A DNA stretch of 38,181 bases. Source: an uncultured Cellvibrionales bacterium (GTDB lineage Bacteria; Pseudomonadota; Gammaproteobacteria; Pseudomonadales; Cellvibrionaceae). Location: positions 1-38,181 of the forward strand of contig CAJWCA010000004.1 in the NCBI GenBank assembly GCA_913020395.1, written 5' to 3'. The notes beneath the pieces are model-generated. The model did not search any database and had not been told where the DNA came from. It saw only the letters and a program-made list of their open reading frames with translations. The first letter of the stretch is position 1. The number at the start of each line of letters is the position of its first letter. Position numbers and translations under genes: made by a program. Shown here piece by piece: positions 23,576-31,734 of this stretch.

Positions 23576-25378
23576 TCACTTGCCTTTTACCGGCGCAACT
23601 GCAGCCTCTTTTACTGGCCCAGCTACTGTCTCAACGACAGCCCCTATAAATTCTTCCCGCACAGCCTTGGCGATGATAGTGGGCGGTAACAAACCTTGAG
23701 CCAATATGAAATTATTAAAGGCCAGGCGATCAAATTTATCCCCCAGAGCCAACTCCGTTTCAGCCCGCATTTGTAAAAGCCGAGAGTAGCCATAAAAGTA
23801 ACTGCCCGCCTGACCCGGCGCACGAATAGTATAACGATCAACCTCTTGTTTGGTCATCGCCTCTGACAACACAACTTCGTTCAATAAAAATTGCGTCGCA
23901 ACTTCGGGCGTTATTCTGCCCAAATTCAGCATCGGGTCTAACATTGCACGGGCAGCGCGCAATAAGCGATGCTGCAGGGCAATCATTTGACCTTCAAGTG
24001 GCTCGTAGGGGAGCATTTCAGCCTCGGCATAAAGTGCCCAGCCCTCCACATTAACGCTGTTAAAGGCGTAGTAGACTCGCGCCAGTGAAACACCGTTTTC
24101 AAGCATTGCAGAAAACTGCAGCTCGTGACCGGGCCGGCCTTCGTGCGCGCTCAATGTATAAGCCACGGCATCAAAATTGAAATCATCATAAACAGCGCCG
24201 GCACTCGCATTGGGATTGCCTGCTGTCAGAACAAACTGACCCATTTCTCCCTTGTTACCAATAAACGGTGGCGGCAGCATATGAGGGGCGGGCTGACTGG
24301 CAGACTCTGCCTCGGAGGCCAAACGCATAATCATGTCACGTTTTGGCAGGTCAACAATCTTATTATCTGCTATCGCTTTTTCCAGAATCTTATTAACAGA
24401 GCGGTAGTGAGACTCCAAATTGTCTACAGTGATGGGTTTTTCCTTGAGCAGACGTATAACATCGCGATAGTCGCTCACCTCACTGTCTTCGGCTGCTGCG
24501 ATCTGCAGCGCCAAAGCGTCCATCGCACCCCGGGTTTGCATAAAGCTGACTTTTGCATTCTCAATCAGACGCTCCGGGTCGATATCAATTCCCATGGTCT
24601 TAAGGCGATGGGCATAGAGTGGAGCGGGCAGAATGAACCCCTCTCGAGAGCGAGGCAGCACACTTACATTGAGCCAGTCAACATAGTCTTCCAACTGCAT
24701 TTCCAGTTGTGCCATGGGTTTTTCATACCCTGCGATACCTCTCTCTTTGAACAAGGCATTCAGGCCTTTAATGAAAGCGGGCACCCGTTCGATAGCCTGC
24801 ATCACACTTTCTCTATTTGGCCCGAGAAGTTGCTGGTCTCCCGCCTTTTGCTGAAACCTTTCCTTGGACTTCTCAGTGATGGGGGTTGAATCCGCGCCGC
24901 CTATATAACACTGAAGACGACTAAGTGCCGCTTGCTGTCGCTCGTCAGGTAATTGCGCGTCTAACAAGCGGCTTAAACCGGAAAAAATTTGGCGCGGCAC
25001 ATCTTCCCAGGGAACGAGATACTGCTCTTCCAGAGCCATACCGTCATTTGCCTGCTCAATGGCATCAATCAACAACTGAAGGTCTTGTTTGATATTTGAA
25101 TTAGTTTCTTTGCCTAAAGCTTTCGACAAAGTCGCCAAATTTTTGTTATTTGACGCCACCACTCGGGCCTCTAGATCGAGGCTTAAATCCAAGCAGCGTG
25201 CATCGAACTCTGCCATTCCCGTTGAGCTGGCAGTCTCAGGAAAAAAATCTGCATCAGAAACGAGAATTGCACGGGTATATTCATCACTTTTTTCAACCCA
25301 GTCGGATTTATTTGCCTGGGCATTAACGGCCAGAACAGAAAAACAGATGCTGGTCATGATTCGAGATATCGGTAACAT
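23576..25378 (-). CDS. DUF885 family protein, putative secreted metallopeptidase
   Basis: 600 residues with a signal peptide (ISRIMTSICFSVLAVNAQA). The DUF885 marks are HEGRPGHELQ (412-421), which holds an HExxxGH-type metal site, and EGWALYAE (445-452). An extended helical body accounts for the rest. Members are thought to be zinc peptidases or dipeptidase-like enzymes; few are characterised. The C-terminal 15-20 residues are a simple Ala/Val/Pro/Lys tail. The start has AGAGGA about 6 nt upstream. It lies 33 bp downstream of the TonB-dependent receptor on the same strand, suggesting co-transcription and a role in peptide uptake and processing (inference). Confidence 0.85.
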   Translation of the reverse strand: MLPISRIMTSICFSVLAVNAQANKSDWVEKSDEYTRAILVSDADFFPETASSTGMAEFDARCLDLSLDLEARVVASNNKNLATLSKALGKETNSNIKQDLQLLIDAIEQANDGMALEEQYLVPWEDVPRQIFSGLSRLLDAQLPDERQQAALSRLQCYIGGADSTPITEKSKERFQQKAGDQQLLGPNRESVMQAIERVPAFIKGLNALFKERGIAGYEKPMAQLEMQLEDYVDWLNVSVLPRSREGFILPAPLYAHRLKTMGIDIDPERLIENAKVSFMQTRGAMDALALQIAAAEDSEVSDYRDVIRLLKEKPITVDNLESHYRSVNKILEKAIADNKIVDLPKRDMIMRLASEAESASQPAPHMLPPPFIGNKGEMGQFVLTAGNPNASAGAVYDDFNFDAVAYTLSAHEGRPGHELQFSAMLENGVSLARVYYAFNSVNVEGWALYAEAEMLPYEPLEGQMIALQHRLLRAARAMLDPMLNLGRITPEVATQFLLNEVVLSEAMTKQEVDRYTIRAPGQAGSYFYGYSRLLQMRAETELALGDKFDRLAFNNFILAQGLLPPTIIAKAVREEFIGAVVETVAGPVKEAAVAPVKGK

Positions 25379-25411
25379 TACTTTCCTCTTTTATTAGCGG
25401 GGCAAAAACCC

Positions 25412-27577
25412 TTAAAAATTTCCGGTTAAACTTAAACGCAAAATCCATGGAGAATCTCGTCGATTGGATTCTCGACCAGAGAGTGCGCCATTTCTATCGC
25501 CGTCATAAAATGACCGGCTGTTAACATAGGTAAATCCAAAGAAATCTTCCACTTCTACCTTGCCAGTCATGCCTGCAATATTCTTGTGCTCAACAAAAAG
25601 GCGGTGAGCCAAAGGCCAGAGATGATCATTGACCGAGATTTGATCCAGGCGGTAGCGCCTTTCCCCACTGTTTTCTTCAATTTCAATGCCCCACGCAATA
25701 TCTGTACTGGCAATGTCCTGACGAAAACTAACCCGGTAGTAAACGGGACGGTGACCGTTTTCCCGAAAATTCATCTCCCCTCCGGTAACCGGGTCGTCTA
25801 CACGGCTTTCGTGAAACCTCCCCAATAGGTCCAGCTTGGCGCCTTTGATACCAAACCGATCGAGGGCAACGGTTGCGCTAATATCAATACCCACTCGATC
25901 CAGTTGATCTAGATTCCCCCTGGACTCTGCGCCATCACCCAAGGGTACAAAAGAAATAAAATCTTCTATTTGTTCAACAAAAGCTGTAACAGTAAAAATA
26001 TCCGTTTCGCCGAAGCTTCTTTCATAGGCCAACTCCACGCGCCAGGTTTGATCGGGAACCAACTCAGTATTACCCCCATCATTAGTGCCCTCGTTAACGT
26101 TCTTCGAACTGGCAAAATCACTAAAACTCAACTGCCCTACTGTTTTTTCCAAACGCGTGCGAATGGTAGACTTCTCAGAAATCATTCCATTAAGCGCGAT
26201 AAAACCTTTGTAGCGCACAAACGAGTCTGAACGCTTGAGGTCCTCATTTTCCGCATCAACGGAAATCTTTGAATATTCAGAGGCCACAAGAGATTGTAAT
26301 GACCAACCTTGACGCAGGGGCCGTGAGTATTGAACGCTGATTTCCGCCCTGTCTTCGTTAACATCGACATCACTGCCGGCAACATCAAAAAATGCATAGC
26401 CTCCACCCGTGTCCTCCGCATAACGTGTCGAGGTTTTGAGCGTATTTTTTACCCCCTCAAGTGCAAATTCCAATGCATGATTTTTAGCTGGCTCGATCGT
26501 AAACAGCGTTCTTATGACGGCTTCAGTTTCCTTTGATTCGGTTTGCGATTGAAAAGAATAGTGGTCTCCGACGGTTTCAATTTCATCGAATTGGTTGTTT
26601 GGGAAATATTCCTCATAACGCCTAAGGCCTATGATCTTCCATGTGCCAACAGAAAACTTTTTCGAATAGTCCGCTCCGATTTCACGCTGATTATTCTCCT
26701 CTCTTGAGGCAAACAACACGGTTGAAGAAAGATCACCAAAAACATCCTGCCCTCCAGGGGGTTCAAAACGTTCGGAACCTTCCCGGTAGGTCGAGTTCAC
26801 ATTAGCACTAGACAGGTTTAGGTTGGCGGTCTGTCCGGCGTCACCCTGCCAGGACACGCCCAAGCCAAGCTCAAGGCCGCGCTCTGCATAGTTAGTTGTC
26901 TCGTCACGCAATTCCCAGAGAACACTCTCACCATCAAAGGCTTCTTCTACGCCCCAACTGGGGAATTCGTCGTTATAACGGTTGATACTGGCACTAAATC
27001 CCAGGCCGCTTAATTTTCCTGCCAATGAGAGTTCCGCGCCAAGATCCTTAGTGCCGTCCTCAAGCACATGTACTTTTCCTGTCCATGAGCCGCTGGCCTT
27101 GTCTGTCTCCTGATAAACAACATTCACAATGAGACCCGACTGACCCGCCAGCTCGGTGGAACCCTGCGTTAGAATTTCAATGTGTTTAATATTTTCTGCG
27201 GGTATGCGGGCCAGAAGCTCAAGAGGACCGCTGTCCTTGCTGCTCACCCGCTTTCCGTTCAATAATAAGTTTCCGGACCCCTGCCCCAACCCCCTGACGT
27301 CGTCTTGATTATTACCATTTCTGTTGCCCCCAATGAGTGTAAAGCCGGGGATCTGTCGCACCATATCACCCGCGGTTTGCGGGGCGTAACGGGAAAAGAA
27401 AGCGGGTGCATACACTACTCGACTATCCGTTGTCGTGACTAAGCTACGGGCCTCTTCGGCCCAAGCGCTATGGCTGACAATACATAAAACCGTCAGCACA
27501 GCAGACGCACTTGAGCGAAGCCCAGATAGGGCCATTGCCGCTGATGGTCTAAATGAAAATAGATTTAATAGCTTCAT
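25412..27577 (-). CDS. TonB-dependent outer-membrane receptor
   Basis: 721 residues. A long signal peptide (cleavage after HSAWA) is followed by the plug domain: FFSRYAPQTAGDMVRQIPGF, the loop DVRGLGQGSGNLLLNGKRV, and IPAENIKHIEIL with TELAGQSGLIVNV. A beta-barrel of alternating strands runs to the end and closes with LRLSLTGNF, whose terminal Phe is the assembly signal of outer-membrane proteins. Short for the class (often 750-1000) but with no visible internal gap. The substrate is unknown. Linkage to a DUF885 peptidase suggests a peptide or peptide-like ligand. A promoter candidate lies about 46-75 bp upstream of the start. No Shine-Dalgarno stronger than AAG is seen. Confidence 0.9.
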   Translation of the reverse strand: MKLLNLFSFRPSAAMALSGLRSSASAVLTVLCIVSHSAWAEEARSLVTTTDSRVVYAPAFFSRYAPQTAGDMVRQIPGFTLIGGNRNGNNQDDVRGLGQGSGNLLLNGKRVSSKDSGPLELLARIPAENIKHIEILTQGSTELAGQSGLIVNVVYQETDKASGSWTGKVHVLEDGTKDLGAELSLAGKLSGLGFSASINRYNDEFPSWGVEEAFDGESVLWELRDETTNYAERGLELGLGVSWQGDAGQTANLNLSSANVNSTYREGSERFEPPGGQDVFGDLSSTVLFASREENNQREIGADYSKKFSVGTWKIIGLRRYEEYFPNNQFDEIETVGDHYSFQSQTESKETEAVIRTLFTIEPAKNHALEFALEGVKNTLKTSTRYAEDTGGGYAFFDVAGSDVDVNEDRAEISVQYSRPLRQGWSLQSLVASEYSKISVDAENEDLKRSDSFVRYKGFIALNGMISEKSTIRTRLEKTVGQLSFSDFASSKNVNEGTNDGGNTELVPDQTWRVELAYERSFGETDIFTVTAFVEQIEDFISFVPLGDGAESRGNLDQLDRVGIDISATVALDRFGIKGAKLDLLGRFHESRVDDPVTGGEMNFRENGHRPVYYRVSFRQDIASTDIAWGIEIEENSGERRYRLDQISVNDHLWPLAHRLFVEHKNIAGMTGKVEVEDFFGFTYVNSRSFYDGDRNGALSGRESNRRDSPWILRLSLTGNF

Positions 27578-27622
27578 ATCTTAAAAATCGCTGCTCAGAA
27601 GCGGTTTATGTAATAGGCTTGC

Positions 27623-27651
27623 ACTATAGGTAGCACAACATTCAGGGTCAC
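27623..27651 (-). promoter_or_regulatory. Sigma-70 promoter candidate for the TonB receptor
   Basis: On the minus strand, GTGACC (27651-27646) and TATAGT (27628-27623) are separated by exactly 17 bp. The -10 matches consensus at 5 of 6 and the -35 at 4 of 6. The remaining 198-bp gap (27578-27775) shows nothing else clear. Confidence 0.4.
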
Positions 27652-27775
27652 CTGAAAATAGACAGGGCGAGCGCTATCATAGCCAGACCGTTTTGCACGA
27701 TGGCCAGTATAAATAGCGGGTTTAGAGAACATTGAGGGAAGCTGCGGTGGTTTTGTGCTCGCTCTACTTAATCAG

Positions 27776-28273
27776 CTAGAGCGTTAATTCCATCTTATAA
27801 TCGTCCATTACATACCCAGAACCAATATCGGCAACCACCTCTCCTGTCGTCACAAAACCCAGTCGAGTATAGGCGGCAATTGAACCCGCGTTGTCTTTGT
27901 TAACGGTAAGGGAGATTCGGCTTAGCTGTCTCTCTTTGGCCATGTCCATAATGGCTTTCATAGCCGCCCGGCCAACCCCACTTCCCCGCTCGCTGTCTAA
28001 CACATAGAGCTTGCTTAGAAAAAGTGTAGACTCAGACGGCTGAACGGCGAAATAGCCCAGCCCCCTGTCACCCTCCATCATTAGGTAATAAATATAATTG
28101 CGCTCTGTTATTTCTTGGGTAATGGCTGATTTGGAGTGAAAGGTGTCCAGCATATACTCCACTTGTTGCTCACCAATGATGCCAGTGTAGTGCTCGCGCC
28201 AGATTCTCTGAGCCAGCCCCTGCACACGCTCAATATCATTGCTTTCTGTGACAGGATGAAATTTGAGTTCCAC
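27776..28273 (-). CDS. GNAT-family N-acetyltransferase
   Basis: 165 residues with the GNAT core. LYVLDSERGSGVGRAAMKAI contains the R-G-x-G-x-G acetyl-CoA pyrophosphate loop, and ISLTVNKDNAGSIAAYTRLGF is the late beta4-alpha motif with the conserved Asn and the Tyr/Phe of the C-terminal box. Related to the small-molecule acetyltransferase group; substrate unknown. The stop is 198 bp upstream of the TonB receptor start on the same strand, with a promoter candidate between, so it is probably a separate unit. Confidence 0.87.
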   Translation of the reverse strand: MELKFHPVTESNDIERVQGLAQRIWREHYTGIIGEQQVEYMLDTFHSKSAITQEITERNYIYYLMMEGDRGLGYFAVQPSESTLFLSKLYVLDSERGSGVGRAAMKAIMDMAKERQLSRISLTVNKDNAGSIAAYTRLGFVTTGEVVADIGSGYVMDDYKMELTL

Positions 28274-28360
28274 AGCGCTGTTTGCCCCTCATTAATACAC
28301 GTTTAGTCGAAATCGCCACTACGCTAATCGATTCCGGATTATGTTTCAATGAGTGCAGTG

Positions 28361-29569
28361 TCAGATCGACACTTGTTTCCAAGGTGCCTCTTTAAGTTCC
28401 CAGTTCAGCCATTCCATAAATTTCTCAGAGGGCATGGGTCGACCAAAATAATAACCCTGCCCCACATCACAGCCAATGGCCGCCACGAGCGATGCTTCCT
28501 CCTCATCCTCGATGCCTTCCGCAACCGACACAATGCCCATTTGTTTTGACAGGTTGATTGCCAGCTCAAATATCTTTTTTGCCCGCTCTTCCGCTCGCAG
28601 GCGACTGGTGAACTCCCGGTCAACCTTGAGCTCATTAAAGGGGACCTTCGAAAAGGTCTCCAGAGAAGAATAACCTGTACCAAAATCGTCAATCGAAAGG
28701 CTGAACCCCTTTATTCGTACTCTCGACATGATCATCAGGCTCTGAGCACTGAAGTTCAGACCATGGGACTCCGTTATCTCTAGAATAACTTTCGAGGGTG
28801 AGATGTCGTATTGTTTGGCCAGCGTGCTGATAAAGTCGGGAAACAGCTCATTGCGAATACAATAAGCTGAAATATTGATAGAAATGGTTAAATCCGGGCG
28901 CCCAAACGCTTTATAAGCCTTAAATGAGTGATTAAAGAGATATTCGTTAAACACCTCAATCAGAGAACAGTTTTCCAACTCATTAACAAATCGATCTGGT
29001 GTAATCACACCCTGCTCTGGATGATCAATTCTGGCGAGCACCTCTACGCCACAGACATTGCGGGTATTCAAGTCGATCTGAGGTTGAAACACACACTGCA
29101 GGTGCCCCGCCTCAACCAGGCGAATCACCTCACCGGGCCGCAGGTTCTCCACTTTTTCCCGGGGTGCCGCAGGCTGCTGCCCTTCAAGCTGCTGCTGGCG
29201 ATCTGCCGCATCCTGAATCAAAGAGGAGAGCTCATCGACGCTAAAGGGTTTGGCAATCGTGCTGACAATATTCAGACCACGCATTTTGCCTGCATATTGG
29301 GCGGTACTGAGAATGGAGGCGTGCTCTCCAGACATGAGAATAACCGGCACATTGAGGCACATTCCTGTCATGATGCCGATCGCCTGTGGACCATCAATGC
29401 CCTGCAGGTCCAACTCCATAAATATACAGTCGTAATCGCCTAAACTAATTTCAGCGATAGCCTTCTCAAAGGACAAAAAACAAGTCGCTTTTAGGCCAAG
29501 GTCACCACACAGTGTGCTTATTAGCTCACAAAACCCCTGGTTTCCATCGATTACAAGAATTCCCTTCAT
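28361..29569 (-). CDS. Response regulator with EAL domain (c-di-GMP phosphodiesterase), degenerate receiver
   Basis: 402 residues. The N-terminal receiver (about 1-120) keeps Lys107 (AKPF) and Ser80, but the phospho-acceptor position is Glu52 (IFMELDLQG) instead of Asp, and the acidic pair is D8-G9 instead of D-D. The C-terminal EAL domain looks complete: EVLAR (Glu176), Asn232, Glu264 in LEITE, the Asp294-Asp295 pair in DDFGTGYSS, Lys315, Glu351 in AEGIE, and Gln371. It should hydrolyse c-di-GMP in the cytoplasm. The second ATG (29569) is the start: AGGAG lies 9 nt upstream of it, while the first ATG (29578) touches the AGGAG. REC-EAL architecture as in RocR or VieA. Divergent from the TPR-GGDEF gene. 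Confidence 0.88.
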   Translation of the reverse strand: MKGILVIDGNQGFCELISTLCGDLGLKATCFLSFEKAIAEISLGDYDCIFMELDLQGIDGPQAIGIMTGMCLNVPVILMSGEHASILSTAQYAGKMRGLNIVSTIAKPFSVDELSSLIQDAADRQQQLEGQQPAAPREKVENLRPGEVIRLVEAGHLQCVFQPQIDLNTRNVCGVEVLARIDHPEQGVITPDRFVNELENCSLIEVFNEYLFNHSFKAYKAFGRPDLTISINISAYCIRNELFPDFISTLAKQYDISPSKVILEITESHGLNFSAQSLMIMSRVRIKGFSLSIDDFGTGYSSLETFSKVPFNELKVDREFTSRLRAEERAKKIFELAINLSKQMGIVSVAEGIEDEEEASLVAAIGCDVGQGYYFGRPMPSEKFMEWLNWELKEAPWKQVSI

Positions 29570-29578
29570 TAAGTACAT

Positions 29579-29583
29579 CTCCT
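29579..29583 (-). promoter_or_regulatory. Shine-Dalgarno deciding the REC-EAL start
   Basis: AGGAG on the minus strand, 9 nt before ATG 29569 but directly abutting ATG 29578, so the downstream ATG is preferred. Confidence 0.6.
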
Positions 29584-29855
29584 GAAAACACCGACACCCC
29601 CTGAGTATAGAACGTCGGTGGAAGTGGCTAGGAACAAAATGCTATAAAGAACACACTCAAATACCCTCTGCCGTAGGCCAGAAAACCATAAATCTTGAAG
29701 GGGCTTTTAATAGTGGCCAGCTGGATCGAGCTGTCTAAACCCTCGGTTTGGAGGGTCAATTCTTGTCATTTTTTTCTAACTACTTTATTGTGCAGGGTGT
29801 TGGCACCCTGAAGAATCACCCTTCAATTAACCCAGTCACCCTCACTGACCCGCTT
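29584..29855 (+). promoter_or_regulatory. Divergent and leader region of the TPR-GGDEF gene with two hairpins
   Basis: About 270 bp between the REC-EAL gene and ATG 29856. Hairpin A is ACCCTC-GGTTTG-GAGGGT (29739-29756); its right arm includes GGAGGG, a Shine-Dalgarno for an in-frame TTG at 29763. Hairpin B is CAGGGTG-TTGG-CACCCTG (29793-29810). A run of seven T follows hairpin A at a distance. No known c-di-GMP riboswitch core was recognised. Regulation of translation by hairpin A is a possibility. Confidence 0.35.
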
Positions 29856-31715
29856 ATGGCTCTCAAATTACTGATCGGTTTTACCTGCTTGCTGATTTTC
29901 AACCAGAGCAATGCCGACGTCGCCACATCGCTCCGGGACATGGAACCTTCAATCTATACCAATGCTCAGCAAAGCCTGGACGATTTAGCCGTGTTGGAAA
30001 AAGACCTCGCCAATGCTCCGCCAGACAACAAAATCTGGTTTCATATACGCAAGGCGCAAGCGGAATTTCTGTTACTGCTGTTTGACCCAATGGCCAACTC
30101 ACTCTCAAAGGCCAATGCGCTGCTAACACCAGACAGCGATGAAGAGCTGAAGGTGCTTTTACTCTTTCTCAAGGGTCTTCACGCACAGAGCCAGGACTCC
30201 TTAACAATCGCCAAGGTGCGCTTTGTTGATGCACAGCGAAAAGCTGCAGCAGCAAACCTGGACCGCCTGGCGCTGCATTCAGCCGCGCAACTGGCATACA
30301 CCTATACAGTGCAAGACGACCACGAAAATGCACTTTTTGTTAATAATGACGCACACTTGAAAGCCCTGAGTAGTGGCGATCATTTCATGATTGCCAAAAC
30401 TAATTATGTCTATGGCGCCACCTTCCTCCAACTGAACCAATTCCAGCAATCCATCGACTACAACATTAAGGCGCTCGAGTTGTTCGAAACACTTGGGTAC
30501 CAACACCATATTTCTGAGGCCCTTCTCGGTATCGCAGCAGCTTATCGTTACTGGGGTAAATTTGATGAGGCCCTTAACTATTACTCCCGCTATCTAAAGT
30601 CCCTCATGTTTATTAAGAGCGAGGAGAGCAAATACCATGCCTATCATGGCATTGCCTCCACGCTGGCCGAAATGGGTAAATGTGCCGAGGCGCTCACTGC
30701 CATCGACCGCGCATTGTCAGCAAAATCACAACAGCTGGGGTGGGATGCCGAACTCTACAAGAAGCAGGCCTTATGTCACGTTGAACTGGGTAATACCGTT
30801 TCGGCAGACACATCCTTTAAATTGGCCCAAACACTCTATGAGATACTGCCAGACCTCAAAGGCACCGTCTGGGAGATAGAAATGCTCCGAGTAGAGGCGG
30901 AGGTTGAAAAGTCTAAAGGGCACCATAAAAAGGCGCTCGCATTGCTCACGGGGTACTACGAACAAACCATAAAACTGGAAGAAAAAAACCATTCTGGTCA
31001 ACTCCTGCGAGCAAGAGAGGCCCTCGAGAGCCAACGAAAAGACCTTGAAATTCAGCTATTGAAAGGTCAGCAGGAAACACAACGCCTTTTACTCGCGAGC
31101 GAAGATCGCGAAGGTTTTCACAAAAAAGTCATCGCATCCCTTTCTGCTGTTGCTCTTCTGCTCATCGGCTTATTAACGATTTCAGGATATCGAAACAACC
31201 GCCGCCTCCATGCGGCTTCGATTGCCGACGATCTATCTGGTCTTTACAATCGGCGCCATACCTTTGAGAGCCTTGAAGAAAAAATAAAATCAGGGAAAGA
31301 GACGTCAAGCCCATTATCCACACTCCTGGTCGATGTGGATGACCTTAAAGTTATTAACGATCTATACGGCTTTAACTCCGGCGACTCTGTCATTCACAGT
31401 GTGTCAAAGCTCTGCGCCGATTCAACCAGAGAATACGACATATTAGGCAGAACGTGCGGAGGAGAATTCTTATTTATTCTTCCCGACACCAGTCCGGATG
31501 ACAGCGAAAAATTAGCCCTGCAATTATTGGATACCATCAAGAAGAAGATTTTCATACTGCCCTCCGGGAAGACGATCAACATCACTGTCAGCATGGGAGT
31601 TTGCCACCAAAAAAATCCAGTGCTATCGGCAGGCGAGCTCTATCGCAGAGCCGACATAGCGCTTGCCCTATCCAAAGCGCAGGGAAAAAATAGACTTAAT
31701 ATCGCTGAGGGTTAG
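29856..31715 (+). CDS. Exported TPR-repeat protein with C-terminal degenerate GGDEF domain
   Basis: 619 residues from ATG 29856, which begins a signal peptide (MALKLLIGFTCLLIFNQSNA). TPR-like repeats fill about 30-400 (AAAYRYWGKFDEALNYYSRY, IASTLAEMGKCAEALTAIDR). A coiled coil, a transmembrane helix (SLSAVALLLIGLLTIS) and a GGDEF domain follow. The active-site motif reads CGGEF (31455-31469) instead of GG[DE]EF: the first Gly is Cys and the acidic third residue is Gly. The RxxD inhibitory-site motif (REYD) lies exactly five residues upstream, as in PleD-type cyclases, and the metal-binding Asp of DVDDLKVIND is kept. This suggests loss of cyclase activity and a c-di-GMP-binding role. Alternative start: TTG 29763 with GGAGGG 7 nt upstream, adding 31 residues before the signal peptide. 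Confidence 0.82.
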   Translation: MALKLLIGFTCLLIFNQSNADVATSLRDMEPSIYTNAQQSLDDLAVLEKDLANAPPDNKIWFHIRKAQAEFLLLLFDPMANSLSKANALLTPDSDEELKVLLLFLKGLHAQSQDSLTIAKVRFVDAQRKAAAANLDRLALHSAAQLAYTYTVQDDHENALFVNNDAHLKALSSGDHFMIAKTNYVYGATFLQLNQFQQSIDYNIKALELFETLGYQHHISEALLGIAAAYRYWGKFDEALNYYSRYLKSLMFIKSEESKYHAYHGIASTLAEMGKCAEALTAIDRALSAKSQQLGWDAELYKKQALCHVELGNTVSADTSFKLAQTLYEILPDLKGTVWEIEMLRVEAEVEKSKGHHKKALALLTGYYEQTIKLEEKNHSGQLLRAREALESQRKDLEIQLLKGQQETQRLLLASEDREGFHKKVIASLSAVALLLIGLLTISGYRNNRRLHAASIADDLSGLYNRRHTFESLEEKIKSGKETSSPLSTLLVDVDDLKVINDLYGFNSGDSVIHSVSKLCADSTREYDILGRTCGGEFLFILPDTSPDDSEKLALQLLDTIKKKIFILPSGKTINITVSMGVCHQKNPVLSAGELYRRADIALALSKAQGKNRLNIAEG

Positions 31716-31734
31716 AGGGGGTATAGACCGGAAG

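Noticed and set aside
24125-24889. A 254-codon open frame antisense to the DUF885 gene
   Set aside because: It lies fully inside the intact DUF885 gene, lacks any recognisable motif and has no ribosome-binding site. The sense frame has a signal peptide and conserved metal motifs.
28928-29443. A 171-codon antisense frame within the REC-EAL gene
   Set aside because: The composition follows the complementary strand of a clear REC-EAL gene. No start signal is present.
29793-29810. CAGGGTG/CACCCTG hairpin as an intrinsic terminator
   Set aside because: No T-run follows on either strand. The seven-T run lies upstream of it and is not placed for termination.
29584-29855. A c-di-GMP (GEMM-type) riboswitch before the TPR-GGDEF gene
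   Set aside because: I looked for the conserved GEMM core and did not see it. Only two simple hairpins are present.
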